Below the pieces are notes generated by a model. That model ran no database searches and was not told where the DNA came from. It saw only the letters and a program-made list of their open reading frames with translations. A stretch of DNA of 64,000 bases from Thermohalobaculum sp038534135. GTDB taxonomy: Bacteria > Pseudomonadota > Alphaproteobacteria > Rhodobacterales > Rhodobacteraceae. The stretch is taken from assembly GCA_038534135.1 (NCBI GenBank), contig JBCAXJ010000015.1, positions 17,913-81,912 on the forward strand, given 5' to 3'. Below, piece by piece: positions 1-8,896 of this stretch (positions within the stretch are counted from its first letter, which is position 1; every line of letters starts with the position of its first letter). The translations under genes were made by a program, and so were the position numbers.

Positions 1-1095
1 CATCTCCGTAAAAACGAGGTGGGTGTTCAAATCGTCTGCCAGCGCCTCTTCAACCCGCGACACCAGGCGATCGTCCGCCGCGACCCCGTCAGTCTTGCGG
101 TACCAGCGGACCAGCCGCTTGCGCGCATCCTCCAACCGTTTCTCAGTCCAGTCCAAGGGCGCCCGATAGTGCGTCGACAGCAACATGAACCGGATGACGT
201 CGCCGGGAACGCCCTGGTCCAACAGATCCCGCGTCGTGAAGAAGTTGCCAAGCGACTTGGACATCTTCTCGCCCTCGACGCGGAGCATCTCGTTGTGCAT
301 CCACCAGTTGGCCATCCGGTCGGTACCGTGGACGCAGCAGGACTGTGCCAACTCGTTCTCATGGTGCGGGAATGCCAGGTCGATACCGCCTGCGTGGATG
401 TCGAAGACCTCGCTCAGCAATTCCTTCGCCATGGCCGAGCATTCGATATGCCAGCCCGGACGGCCCCGGCCCCAGGGCGAGGCCCAGCCCGGCTGCTCGT
501 CGGTCGACGGCTTCCAGATCACGAAGTCCATCGGGTTCTTCTTGTAAGGTGCTACCTCGACGCGGGCTCCCGCGATCATGTCGTCGGTCGATCGCCCCGA
601 CAAAGATCCGTATTTTTCATAGGCTTCTACCGAGAACAGCACGTGCCCCTCGGCGGCATAAGCGAACCCTTTGTCGATCAGATCCTGGCTCATCGCGACC
701 ATGGGCTCGATGAACTCGGTGCAGCGCGGCTCGTGATCGGGGCGCAGCGCGCCCAGCGCGTCCATGTCCTGATGATACCAGCCGATCGTCTCGTCGGTGA
801 TGCGCCGGGTTGCGGCCTCGAGCGTCTCGTCGCTTGTCTTGGTCGCCACGGCCTTCTCGATAATCCGGTCATCGACATCCGTGAAATTCCGGGCGTATGT
901 CACTGACTCTGGCCCATAAACATGGCGCAGCAACCGGTAGAGCACGTCGAACACGACGACAGGGCGGGCGTTGCCGATGTGTGCCCGGTCGTAAACGGTC
1001 GGCCCGCAGACATAAATGCGCACGTTCTTTGGGTCGATCGGGTGAAAGACCTCTTTCGAGCGGGTCCGCGTGTTGTAGAGCTTGATCTCGGTCAT
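1..1095 (-). CDS. cysS: Cysteinyl-tRNA synthetase, 3' end cut by window edge
   Basis: Class I aminoacyl-tRNA synthetase that charges tRNA-Cys in the cytoplasm. The reading frame starts at an ATG at 1095 (MTEIKLYNTRTR) and is open for 365 codons to the window edge. The Cys in CGPTVYDRAHIGN (residue 30, zinc and substrate site), the HIGH-type motif HIGN at 39-42 and KMSKS at 277-281 are all visible. The family is usually 450-500 residues, so roughly 100 C-terminal residues lie outside the window. It is divergent from the flavoprotein gene at 1264, with 168 bp between. The identification is firm; the true end is not visible. Confidence 0.97.
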   Translation of the reverse strand, partial: MTEIKLYNTRTRSKEVFHPIDPKNVRIYVCGPTVYDRAHIGNARPVVVFDVLYRLLRHVYGPESVTYARNFTDVDDRIIEKAVATKTSDETLEAATRRITDETIGWYHQDMDALGALRPDHEPRCTEFIEPMVAMSQDLIDKGFAYAAEGHVLFSVEAYEKYGSLSGRSTDDMIAGARVEVAPYKKNPMDFVIWKPSTDEQPGWASPWGRGRPGWHIECSAMAKELLSEVFDIHAGGIDLAFPHHENELAQSCCVHGTDRMANWWMHNEMLRVEGEKMSKSLGNFFTTRDLLDQGVPGDVIRFMLLSTHYRAPLDWTEKRLEDARKRLVRWYRKTDGVAADDRLVSRVEEALADDLNTHLVFTEM

Positions 1096-1263
1096 AAACG
1101 GGCCTTCCGGGCGCGGTTGTGCCGCGGCGGGCTACCATGTCGATGTCAGAAGGAAAACAGGTGAACCGCCGCGGACTATGTCAGCGGGTAATGCAGATCT
1201 CGCAGATGATGCAGATACGGTTCATACGGACGCTATGCCGGAGCGTCACAAGAAAGGCAAGAG

Positions 1264-2460
1264 GTGAGTGAACAGGTCGATATCGCGGTGATCGGCGCAG
1301 GTCCGGCAGGGCTGGCGGCAGCCGAAGTTGCGGCAGCGACAGGACGGCGTGTCGTGATCTTCGAGGCCAAACCGAGCCCGGCGCGAAAGTTCCTGATGGC
1401 CGGGAAGTCGGGGTTGAACCTGACGAAAAGTGAGGAAATCGAGCAGGTTATCGACAGCGTCGGTTGCGCGCGGCTCGACCCGATCCTGCGCGCATTCGGA
1501 CCCAAAGATGTCTGGCGCTGGGCCGAGGGGTTGGGCGAGCCGTTGTTTACCGGGTCGTCAGGCCGGGTGTTTCCGAAGGCCATGAAAGGTTCGCCGTTGC
1601 TGCGTAAGTGGCTGACACAGCTTGATGAAATGGGGTGCGCATTGCGAACGCGCTGGCGGTGGAGCGGATGGGACCGCGACGCGCTGCGGTTCGAGACGCC
1701 GGATGGGACGCGCACGATTGAGGCGAGTTCGACGGTTCTTGCGCTTGGTGGGGCATCCTGGACGCGGCTGGGATCAGACGCGGCCTGGGCGCCTTGGGTG
1801 GACGCGCAAGGCATTGAAATCAAATCGTTTCGGCCAGCGAACATGGGCTTTGACGTGGCGTGGTCGGAACACTTTCGCGCGCGGTTTGCCGGGGCGCCAG
1901 TTAAACCCGCGGCGTTGGGCGCTGGCGACACAACCCGTCAGGGAGAATTTGTTATTTCTTCCAATGGAATAGAGGGCAGCCTTGTCTATGCGATCTCGGC
2001 ACCGCTGCGCGATGCGCTCGAGGTGGGCGAGGCCGATCTGAGGCTCAACCTTCTGCCGGAACAATCGGTTGAGACAGTGGCACGGAGGCTCTCGAGGCCA
2101 CGCGGGAAGCTGAGTTTTTCCAATCATCTGCGCAAGGCAATCGGCCTGACCGGCGTGCGTGCGGGCCTGCTGCGCGAGCTTGGCGGCGAGTTGCCGAATG
2201 ATGCATTGGATCTTGCCAAGCTGCTGAAATCAATTTCGATTCCCGTCGTCAGGCCACGCCCGATTGACGAGGCAATCTCGGTCGCGGGCGGGGTCGCCTG
2301 GGACGGCGTGACCGACGACCTGATGCTGACCGCGAAGCCTGGAATGTTCATCGCAGGCGAGATGCTGGACTGGGAAGCGCCGACGGGCGGTTACCTGCTG
2401 ACCGCCTGCCTGGCGACGGGTCGCTGGGCTGGTGCCGCGGCGGCCAAATGGGGATGTTAA
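1264..2460 (+). CDS. NAD(P)/FAD-dependent flavoprotein (HI0933/TIGR03862-like)
   Basis: A 398-residue flavoprotein with an N-terminal FAD-binding Rossmann motif (GAGPAGLAAAE, residues 11-21) followed by KFLMAGKSGLNLT, a block typical of the HI0933/YhiN family. The C-terminal GGVAWDGV...GEMLDWEAPTGGYLL is the second conserved FAD-contact block. Length and motifs fit the TIGR03862 subgroup; its physiological substrate is not known. The start is a GTG preceded by the purine-rich stretch GGCAAGAG. The gene converges on the broken phosphoesterase, with a dispersed repeat between the two stops. Confidence 0.85.
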   Translation: MSEQVDIAVIGAGPAGLAAAEVAAATGRRVVIFEAKPSPARKFLMAGKSGLNLTKSEEIEQVIDSVGCARLDPILRAFGPKDVWRWAEGLGEPLFTGSSGRVFPKAMKGSPLLRKWLTQLDEMGCALRTRWRWSGWDRDALRFETPDGTRTIEASSTVLALGGASWTRLGSDAAWAPWVDAQGIEIKSFRPANMGFDVAWSEHFRARFAGAPVKPAALGAGDTTRQGEFVISSNGIEGSLVYAISAPLRDALEVGEADLRLNLLPEQSVETVARRLSRPRGKLSFSNHLRKAIGLTGVRAGLLRELGGELPNDALDLAKLLKSISIPVVRPRPIDEAISVAGGVAWDGVTDDLMLTAKPGMFIAGEMLDWEAPTGGYLLTACLATGRWAGAAAAKWGC

Positions 2461-2584
2461 CCGGCCCTGCGCTGTCCCCAGAGGCATACCGCAACAGTAT
2501 TGCATCGATACCGCAAACGTATTCCTTTGGTAATGCATTCATACCGCATTCGTCGCAACGCGGAGTCGATGCGAAAGGTTAACG
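2457..2584. repeat. Dispersed intergenic repeat, copy A
   Basis: About 128 bp bounded by TTAAC and GGTTAACG. It matches 33222-33339 in the same order: TGCGCTGTCCC, AGGCATACCG, GATACCGCAAACGTAT, CCTTT, ATGCATT, ATACCGCATT, CAACGC, GAGTCG. Three ATACCG motifs occur in each copy. It lies between the stops of two convergent genes, so it may act in 3' processing or termination. It has no coding potential that I can see. Confidence 0.7.
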
Positions 2585-2589
2585 CGGGT

Positions 2590-3510
2590 CTATGCGGTGC
2601 CGAGGTCGACAACCACGACCTCGGGCGGCACGCCGAACCGGACCGGCATGATCGACTCGCCGATGCCGCCGGAGACGATCAGATCCGTCTCGCCGCCGGG
2701 GCGGGTTTCGCGGACGTGACCATAGGCATAGCGGTTGCCATGGCGTTACGGCACGATCGGCGACCAGCCCATCAGCCGAACCTGCCCGCCATGGGTGTGG
2801 CCGGAGACCGTAAGGCTGACGCGCGCAGGCACGTTCGGAAAGATGTCCGGTTCATGCGCCATCAGGATCACGGGCGCGCCGTCATCATGGATCTGCGCGA
2901 GGGTGCCTGGCAAATCATCCATGCCCTGCCAGCGGGTGCGCCCGTATCGCTTGTGCGGGAGAAGCGCGAGTTGATCGCCAAGTCCTGCCAGCCAGAACGG
3001 TGCGCCATCCTTTTCGAGACGGATGGCCTGGTTTTCGTAGACCCGGATGCCGACGGCTTCGAGCGCGCGCTGACCATAGGTCGGTCCGTGGCCCTGCATC
3101 TGCGCTGTGCGGTCGTCCCACCAGTCGTGGTTCCCGAGCACCGCGTGCACCCCGAGTGGCGCCTTCAACGCGGACAATGCGGCGGACCAGTCAGCGGAGT
3201 GAACCTCGCCCGTCGTCCAGTGATGTCCCTTGGAGTAATCGCCAAGCAGCAGGATCAGATCGGCGTCCAGATCGTTTGTCTGTGCGACGATGGAACGGAT
3301 GCGGGCGGCGCTGACCCAAGGCTCGCAGGCGTGAACGTCGGACAGGATTGCCATGCGCAGCGCGAAACCGCGCGGCCATCGGGGCGGCGTGATCCGGTAG
3401 TGCGTGGTGACGAGGCGAAACGGTTCGACGCCAACCGCATAGGCGCCGGTCGCCAGACCGGCAGCGGCGAGACGCAAGGACCACTTCAGAAAGGCGCGAC
3501 GGGTGAGCAT
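2590..3510 (-). pseudogene. Tat-exported metallophosphoesterase with an in-frame TAA
   Basis: Calcineurin-like phosphoesterase of the YkuE type. It starts at the ATG at 3510 with a twin-arginine signal (LTRRAFLKWSL) that implies folded export by Tat. Metal-ligand motifs appear in order: ILSDVHACE, LLLGDYS, VLGNHDWWDD, LMAHEPD, SGHTHGG. Reading stops at TAA (2746-2748) after GWSPIVP, 254 residues in. The same frame continues without interruption as RHGNRYAYGHVRETRPGG...VVVDLGTA to TAG at 2590, exactly the C-terminal part expected of the family. One substitution (TCA to TAA) would explain it. All metal ligands lie before the stop, so a truncated product might retain some function; a sequencing error is also possible. 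Confidence 0.8.
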
Positions 3511-3677
3511 GTACGATCCGGGACTGACGCACTCAGCATGTGCACGCCACAATTATCATGACTGTGCCACATGCAAGCGCATGGCCATGGACGCACTGAA
3601 ATCCCTGCCCGGCTGCACCGCGCCTGCACTAAGTAAGATCAGCAACACGGGCTTCGTGCAAAACCCGAACCGTCGCC

Positions 3678-4316
3678 TCAAACCGCGCGCAGGCTCTCGT
3701 AGCTGACCATGACATGCTCGCGATAGGCGGGGCGTTCGGACAAGCGGGCGTAGTAGGCGTCGAGGTTCGGGGTATCCGCCTTAGGGAAGTCCATCGTGTT
3801 GTAGCGATAGAGCACATGACCCGCGAGGATGTCGGCAAAGCAGATGTCGTCTCCGCCCAGATAGGCGCCCTGCCCCAGCCGTGCATCGAGGCGGGGTAGA
3901 AGCGTTTGCAGTGCGGCAACGCCGGAGTCGATGATGGTCTGGCTACGATCCTCGGGCTTCGTGCGGACAAGCTGCCAGAAGACCTTGTAGATCAGCTCGG
4001 GGCAAACCGAGGTCTTTGTCCATTCGGCCCACATGTCCAGTTGTCCGCGAATGCCCGGATCGGTCGGCCAGAATGTCTCGTTCCCATATTTCGCCCCCAG
4101 ATAGCGCACGATCACCGGGCTTTCCCACAGTACCGTCTCGCCATCCTTCAGCACCGGGATCAGCCCGTTCGGGTTCATCGCCCGGTATTCGGGGTTGTCG
4201 TTGCCGCCGAACGTGCCACCCCAGTCGAGGCGCTGATACTCCAACCCCAGTTCCGCAACCGCCCACATTGCGGTCTGCACATTGGACGACGTTGCCCTGC
4301 CCCAGATGGTGATCAT
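3678..4316 (-). CDS. Glutathione S-transferase family protein
   Basis: A 212-residue cytosolic GST. The N-terminal thioredoxin-like half (MITIWGRATSSNVQTAMW, with a Ser-rich active-site turn near residues 9-12) carries NPNGLIPVLKDGETVLWES, containing the cis-Pro and the ES glutathione gamma-glutamyl contact. The helical C-terminal half contains GAYLGGDDICFADILAGH, the usual GST C-domain motif. It conjugates or otherwise uses glutathione; the substrate cannot be told. It is divergent from coxG with 174 bp between, and upstream of the broken phosphoesterase on the same strand. Confidence 0.92.
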   Translation of the reverse strand: MITIWGRATSSNVQTAMWAVAELGLEYQRLDWGGTFGGNDNPEYRAMNPNGLIPVLKDGETVLWESPVIVRYLGAKYGNETFWPTDPGIRGQLDMWAEWTKTSVCPELIYKVFWQLVRTKPEDRSQTIIDSGVAALQTLLPRLDARLGQGAYLGGDDICFADILAGHVLYRYNTMDFPKADTPNLDAYYARLSERPAYREHVMVSYESLRAV

Positions 4317-4490
4317 ATCAGCCTCCCCATATCATTGCGTGGAAACTCTGCCCGACGACCGAAACAGTCAAGCGTCCGCGCCGCCATGGGGTGGGAACAT
4401 GGCCGCATAGGACCATCGGACGGTTGCCGAGGCAGGCGAAAACCCGTTACGGTTTCGCGCAATGACAGAACGCCGGGGGAGGCCGTCACA

Positions 4491-5156
4491 ATGGAAATGA
4501 CCGGAGAACGTCTGATCAGCGCAGACCGCATGGCGGTTTGGGCAGCACTGAACGATCCGGACGTGCTGAAAGAGTGCATTCCCGGCTGCCAGGAAATGGA
4601 GAGAGCCGGCGAGACCGGTTTCACCGCCAAGGTGGTGCAGAAGGTCGGCCCGGTGAAGGCGACGTTCACGGGCGAGGTCGAGTTGTCCGACATTGTCGAA
4701 GGCGACAGCTACACGATCAGCGGCAAGGGCAAGGGCGGTGCGGCCGGTGGCGCCTCGGGCGGGGCCAAGGTCTCGTTGACGGATCAGGATGGCGGCACGC
4801 TGTTGACCTACGAGGCCGAGGCCAAGGTGACCGGCAAGATCGCGCAATTGGGCTCGCGCCTGATCGATGGCTTTGCCAAGAAGATGGCCGATCAGTTCTT
4901 CACCAAGTTCCAGGAGACGGTCGAAGCCGGTGGTCCCGAGGGCGACGCGGCGGCGATGGGCGAGGAAGAGGAGCCCCAGGCGCGGACGGTTGGCGAAACC
5001 GTCGACGAGGCGATCGAGACCGTCAAGGAAACCGCGTCTGACGTGATGGAGAAGGCCGAGGAAGCCACCCGCGAAGCAGCAAGCTCCATCGCCGAGAAGA
5101 TCGAAAAGGCCGAGCCCGCGAAGAAGGGTTTCTGGAAGCGCCTGTTCGGCGGCTGA
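4491..5156 (+). CDS. coxG: CoxG/SRPBCC family protein of the CO dehydrogenase-like cluster
   Basis: A 221-residue protein. Residues 1-145 form a SRPBCC/CoxG domain (MTGERLISADRMAVWAALND, ECIPGCQEME, then the Gly-rich GKGKGGAAGGASGGAKV and LIDGFAKKMADQFF). Residues 160-221 are a charged Glu/Lys/Ala-rich helix ending in the basic FWKRLFGG. In CO-dehydrogenase systems CoxG recruits maturation factors to the membrane; the basic amphipathic tail here fits membrane binding. The start was chosen at the ATG at 4491 because GGGGGAGG lies 7-12 bases upstream, although the frame is open further 5'. First gene of the coxG-S-L-M run. Confidence 0.85.
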   Translation: MEMTGERLISADRMAVWAALNDPDVLKECIPGCQEMERAGETGFTAKVVQKVGPVKATFTGEVELSDIVEGDSYTISGKGKGGAAGGASGGAKVSLTDQDGGTLLTYEAEAKVTGKIAQLGSRLIDGFAKKMADQFFTKFQETVEAGGPEGDAAAMGEEEEPQARTVGETVDEAIETVKETASDVMEKAEEATREAASSIAEKIEKAEPAKKGFWKRLFGG

Positions 5157-5214
5157 TCCGGCGCCGCGCGGGCCCGCACTTACCAACCGAATTGAAGATC
5201 CTAGGGAGGAAATG

Positions 5215-5682
5215 ATGGCAACTGTATCGATGACCGTAAACGGCAAAGCCGTTTCCGGCGAGATCGAGGGGCGGACGCTGCTGGTGCAGTTTCTGCGCGA
5301 GACGCTGGGCCTGACCGGCACGCATGTCGGCTGCGACACGTCGCAGTGCGGCGCCTGCGTCGTGCATGTCGATGGCGAGGCGGTGAAGGCGTGCTCGGCC
5401 TTGGCGGCGTCGTGCGAAGGTGCCGCCGTGACGACGATCGAAGGCATGGCGAATGCCGACGGCTCGCTCGGCACGATCCAGAAGGCGTTCCAGGACAACC
5501 ACGGCCTGCAATGCGGCTTCTGCACCCCGGGCATGGTGATGTCGGCCGCGGATCTGCTGAAGAACAACCCAAACCCGTCCGAGACCGAGATCCGCGAATA
5601 TCTCGAAGGCAATCTTTGCCGCTGCACGGGCTACCACAACATCGTCAAATCGATCCAGGCCGCCGCCGAAGCCGGCGCATAA
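5215..5682 (+). CDS. coxS: CO dehydrogenase-like small subunit, two [2Fe-2S] clusters
   Basis: Iron-sulfur subunit of a molybdenum hydroxylase, about 155 residues. The plant-ferredoxin-type cluster ligands are in GCDTSQCGACVVHVDG plus a following Cys. The second, alpha-helical cluster is in QCGFCTPGM and LCRCTGYHNIV. It passes electrons from the Mo site in CoxL to FAD in CoxM. AGGGAGGA lies just upstream; the second ATG (5215) sits at a better distance from it than the ATG at 5212. It is followed after 21 bp by coxL. Confidence 0.95.
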   Translation: MATVSMTVNGKAVSGEIEGRTLLVQFLRETLGLTGTHVGCDTSQCGACVVHVDGEAVKACSALAASCEGAAVTTIEGMANADGSLGTIQKAFQDNHGLQCGFCTPGMVMSAADLLKNNPNPSETEIREYLEGNLCRCTGYHNIVKSIQAAAEAGA

Positions 5683-5703
5683 TCTGGACAGGGAGGAACA
5701 CCA

Positions 5704-8046
5704 ATGCCGAAGGATACTGGTATCGGCGCACCGGTCACACGGACCGAGGATGTGCGCTTCGCGACCGGCAAAGGCCGGTACACGGATGATTTCACCTGCA
5801 TGGGCCTGCACTACGCGTACTTCGTGCGCTCGCCCCATGCTCACGCCAAGGTCACGGGCATCGACAAGTCGGCGGCCGAGGCGGCTCCCGGTGTTGTCGC
5901 GGTTTATGACGGGCATCAGCTGACCGGCGACGGCGTCGGAAATCTGATCTGCGGCTGGGGCATCACGTCGAAAGACGGCACGCCGATGAACATGGGCGCG
6001 TGGTCGGCACTGGCCACCAACACGGTGCGCTATGTCGGTGATGCGGTCGCCGTCGTGATCGCCGAGTCGCTCGAGGCTGCGAAGGACGCGGCCGAGTTGG
6101 TGGATGTGACTTACGAGGAACTGCCGGTTGTCGTGACCGTCGCGGACGCGACGGCGGCTGGCGCACCCCAGATCCACCCGGAGGCGGCTGGCAACCAGAT
6201 CTACGACTGGGAGATCGGGGACGAGGCCGCGACCGACGCGGCTTTGGCAAGTGCGGCCAAGGTGGTCGAGATGGAGATCACCAACAACCGTCTGGTCCCG
6301 AACCCGATGGAGCCGCGCGCGGCGATGGCGCAGTACGATGCCGGTCAGGATCACCTGACGCTGCACACGACCAGCCAGAACCCGCATGTCGCCCGTCTGG
6401 TGCTGTCGGCGTTCTACCAGATCGCGCCCGAGCACAAGCTGCGCGTGATCGCACCCGATGTCGGCGGTGGCTTCGGCTCGAAGATCTACATCTACCCCGA
6501 GGAAATCGTCTGCCTCTGGGCCGCCCGGAAGGCCGGCGTGCCGGTCAAGTGGACCGCGGACAGGACCGAGGCGTTCATCACCGATGCGCATGGCCGGGAC
6601 CATGTCTCGACCGCCAAGATGGGCTTTGACGCCAACAACAAGATCGTCGGCTTCAAGGTCGACACGCAGGCGAACCTGGGCGCCTACATGTCGCTGTTCT
6701 CGTCCTCGGTGCCGACGTATCTCTATGCGACGCTGCTGTCGGGCCAGTACAACATCGAGAACATCCACTGCAACGTGAAGACCTATTACACCAACACGGT
6801 GCCGGTGGATGCCTATCGCGGGGCTGGACGTCCCGAGGCGTGCTATCTGATCGAGCGGATGATGGAGAAGTCGGCCAAGGAACTGGGCGTCAGCCCGGCT
6901 GAATTGCGCCGGACGAATTTCATCCAGGAGTTCCCGCACCAGACGCCGGTGATCATGGCCTACGATATCGGTGACTTCAACGCGACGCTGGACGCCGCAG
7001 AAGCCGCCGCCGATGTCGCCGGGTTCGCAGCGCGGAAGGCGGCCTCGGAAGCGGCGGGCAAGAAGCGCGGCATTGGCTATTCCTGCTATATTGAGGCCTG
7101 CGGGATCGCACCGTCCAAGGCGGTCGGCTCGCTCGGCGCCGGTGTCGGATTGTGGGAATCCGCCGAGGTGCGGGTGAACCCGGTTGGCTCGGTCGAGGTG
7201 CTCACCGGCTCGCACAGCCATGGTCAGGGCCACGAGACGACGTTCGCACAGCTTGTGTCGGATCGTCTCGACCTGCCGATGGACAGCATCAAGATCGTCC
7301 ATGGTGATACCGATACCGTGCAGTTCGGCATGGGCACCTACGGCTCCCGGTCGGGAGCTGTTGGCATGTCGGCGATCCACAAGGCGCTCGACAAGGTTGA
7401 GAACAAGGTCAAGAAGATCGCGGCGCACGTGCTGGAAGCAGCCGAAAGCGACATCGTCATCGAAGGCGGTGCCGTCAAGGTCCAAGGCACCGACAAGCAG
7501 ATGCTGTGGCACGAGGTCGGCCTTGCCGCCTACACCGCGCACAATCTGCCGGACGATATGGAGCCTGGGCTGAAGGAGGGCGCGTTCTACGACCCGACGA
7601 ACTTCACCTTCCCCGCCGGAACTTACATCTGCGAAGTCGAGGTCGATCCGGATACGGGCGTCACCACGGTAGAGAACTTCACTGCGGCGGACGATTTCGG
7701 CCAGGTGATCAACCCGCTGATCGTCGGTGGCCAGGTCCATGGCGGCATCGCACAAGGTGTCGGACAGGCGATGCTGGAGCACGCGGTCTATGACGCGGAC
7801 GGTCAGCTTCAGGCGGCGACCTACATGGACTACACCATGCCGCGCGCCGATGATCTGCCGATGTTCAAGGTGTCGACGCATGAGACCTTCTGCCCGGGCA
7901 ACCCGCTGGGCATCAAGGGCTGCGGCGAGGCAGGCGCGATCGGCTCTCCGCCCGCGCTGGTCAACGCCGTGATCGATGCGATCGGGACAGACGATATCCA
8001 GATGCCGGTGACCCCGCAGGCAGTCTGGAAGGCCATACACGGCTGA
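5704..8046 (+). CDS. coxL: CO dehydrogenase-like molybdopterin large subunit, form II type
   Basis: A 780-residue xanthine-oxidase-family large subunit that carries the Mo-molybdopterin cytosine dinucleotide cofactor. Visible family blocks include VTRTEDVRFATGKGRYTDD near the start, VGGGFGSKIYIYPEE, GSHSHGQGHETTFAQL and GCGEAGAIGSPPALVNAV near the end. The active-site loop at residues 370-376 reads AYRGAGR. This is the form II signature; genuine high-affinity CO dehydrogenases (form I) have AYxCSFR. The gene order S-L-M also matches form II. Substrate is therefore uncertain: slow CO oxidation or another aldehyde or heteroaromatic substrate. GGGAGG precedes the ATG. Confidence 0.93.
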   Translation: MPKDTGIGAPVTRTEDVRFATGKGRYTDDFTCMGLHYAYFVRSPHAHAKVTGIDKSAAEAAPGVVAVYDGHQLTGDGVGNLICGWGITSKDGTPMNMGAWSALATNTVRYVGDAVAVVIAESLEAAKDAAELVDVTYEELPVVVTVADATAAGAPQIHPEAAGNQIYDWEIGDEAATDAALASAAKVVEMEITNNRLVPNPMEPRAAMAQYDAGQDHLTLHTTSQNPHVARLVLSAFYQIAPEHKLRVIAPDVGGGFGSKIYIYPEEIVCLWAARKAGVPVKWTADRTEAFITDAHGRDHVSTAKMGFDANNKIVGFKVDTQANLGAYMSLFSSSVPTYLYATLLSGQYNIENIHCNVKTYYTNTVPVDAYRGAGRPEACYLIERMMEKSAKELGVSPAELRRTNFIQEFPHQTPVIMAYDIGDFNATLDAAEAAADVAGFAARKAASEAAGKKRGIGYSCYIEACGIAPSKAVGSLGAGVGLWESAEVRVNPVGSVEVLTGSHSHGQGHETTFAQLVSDRLDLPMDSIKIVHGDTDTVQFGMGTYGSRSGAVGMSAIHKALDKVENKVKKIAAHVLEAAESDIVIEGGAVKVQGTDKQMLWHEVGLAAYTAHNLPDDMEPGLKEGAFYDPTNFTFPAGTYICEVEVDPDTGVTTVENFTAADDFGQVINPLIVGGQVHGGIAQGVGQAMLEHAVYDADGQLQAATYMDYTMPRADDLPMFKVSTHETFCPGNPLGIKGCGEAGAIGSPPALVNAVIDAIGTDDIQMPVTPQAVWKAIHG

Positions 8047-8053
8047 GCCCTCG

Positions 8054-8073
8054 GGGCGGGTCGAGGCCCGCCC
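8054..8073. repeat. Short palindrome between coxL and coxM
   Basis: GGGCGGG, six bases (TCGAGG), CCCGCCC: a perfect 7-bp stem in the 58-bp coxL-coxM gap, followed by TAC. Read on the minus strand it begins GTAGGGCGGG, like the palindrome at 8897-8921, so both look like members of a REP-type family. It could stabilise the upstream mRNA and tune coxL:coxM ratio. Confidence 0.55.
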
Positions 8074-8104
8074 TACCCCTGAACACACTCTCGGGAGGAG
8101 AGAC

Positions 8105-8893
8105 ATGTACGATTTCGAATACGTCAAACCGGGCTCGGTGGCGGAAGCCGTTGCGGCCCTTCAATCGGAAGATGCCATGGCAATCTCGGGTGGGCAGACA
8201 CTGCTGCCGACCATGAAGGCGCGCCTGGCCCAGCCCACGAAGCTGATCGATCTGTCCGGCATGGCCGACATGACCGGCATCTCGGTCGCGGCGGACAGCG
8301 TGACCATCAAGGGCGCGACCCGGCACGTCGATGTCGAGCGCTCGGCCGATTTGCGCGGCGTCTTCCCGGCGCTGGCCGATCTGGCAGGCGGCATCGGCGA
8401 CCCCGCTGTGCGCAATCGCGGAACGATCGGCGGCTCGGTCGCGAACAACGATCCAGCGGCCTGCTATCCGGCGGTTTGCATGGCCACGGGCGCCACGATC
8501 CACACCAACGCCAAGCAAGTCGCCGCCGATGACTTCTTCCAGGGCATGTTTGACACGGCTCTGGACGAGGGCGAACTGGTCACGGGCGTGACCTTCCCAA
8601 TCCCGCAGCGGGCCAACTACCAGAAGTTCCTGCAACCGGCCTCGCGCTTTGCGATGGTCGGTGTCTTCGTCGCGCAATACGCCAGCGGCGTGCGGGTTGG
8701 CGTGACCGGCGCTTCGGAAAGCGGCGTGTTCCGGTGGACCGAGGCCGAGGCAGCGCTTTCGGCCAACTTCTCGGCCGATGCCGTTCCTACGGCACCGTCG
8801 GCGGACGGGATGATTGGCGACATCCACGGATCGCCGGAATACCGCGCGCATCTGGTGCACGTGATGACCAAGCGAGCTGTCGCCGCATCCTGA
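8105..8893 (+). CDS. coxM: CO dehydrogenase-like FAD-binding medium subunit
   Basis: A 262-residue FAD subunit (MYDFEYVKPGSVAEAVAALQ). The two flavin pyrophosphate loops are present as AISGGQTLLPTMK (about residues 27-39) and IGGSVANNDPAACYP (about 109-123). It accepts electrons from the CoxS clusters and passes them to the respiratory chain or another acceptor. GGGAGGAG lies 5-12 bases before the ATG. It is the last gene of the cox run and is followed by a palindrome and a Rho-independent terminator. Confidence 0.94.
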   Translation: MYDFEYVKPGSVAEAVAALQSEDAMAISGGQTLLPTMKARLAQPTKLIDLSGMADMTGISVAADSVTIKGATRHVDVERSADLRGVFPALADLAGGIGDPAVRNRGTIGGSVANNDPAACYPAVCMATGATIHTNAKQVAADDFFQGMFDTALDEGELVTGVTFPIPQRANYQKFLQPASRFAMVGVFVAQYASGVRVGVTGASESGVFRWTEAEAALSANFSADAVPTAPSADGMIGDIHGSPEYRAHLVHVMTKRAVAAS

Positions 8894-8896
8894 ACC

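Noticed and set aside
2500..3561. A 353-codon plus-strand open frame across the phosphoesterase
   Set aside because: It does read through the region where the phosphoesterase has its stop, but it lacks any domain, while the minus-strand frames carry GNHD and GHTH motifs on one side of the stop and the matching family tail on the other.
3906..4490. N-terminal extension of CoxG back to 3906
   Set aside because: The extension overlaps the GST gene antisense and has no CoxG-like sequence. The ATG at 4491 with GGGGGAGG upstream gives the normal family start.
5023..8127. A 1034-codon open frame on the minus strand opposite the cox genes
   Set aside because: It is the complement of coxG, S and L with strong molybdenum-hydroxylase motifs on the plus strand. 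Its product is Arg/His/Gly-rich with no recognisable domain, a known artefact of high-GC codon bias.
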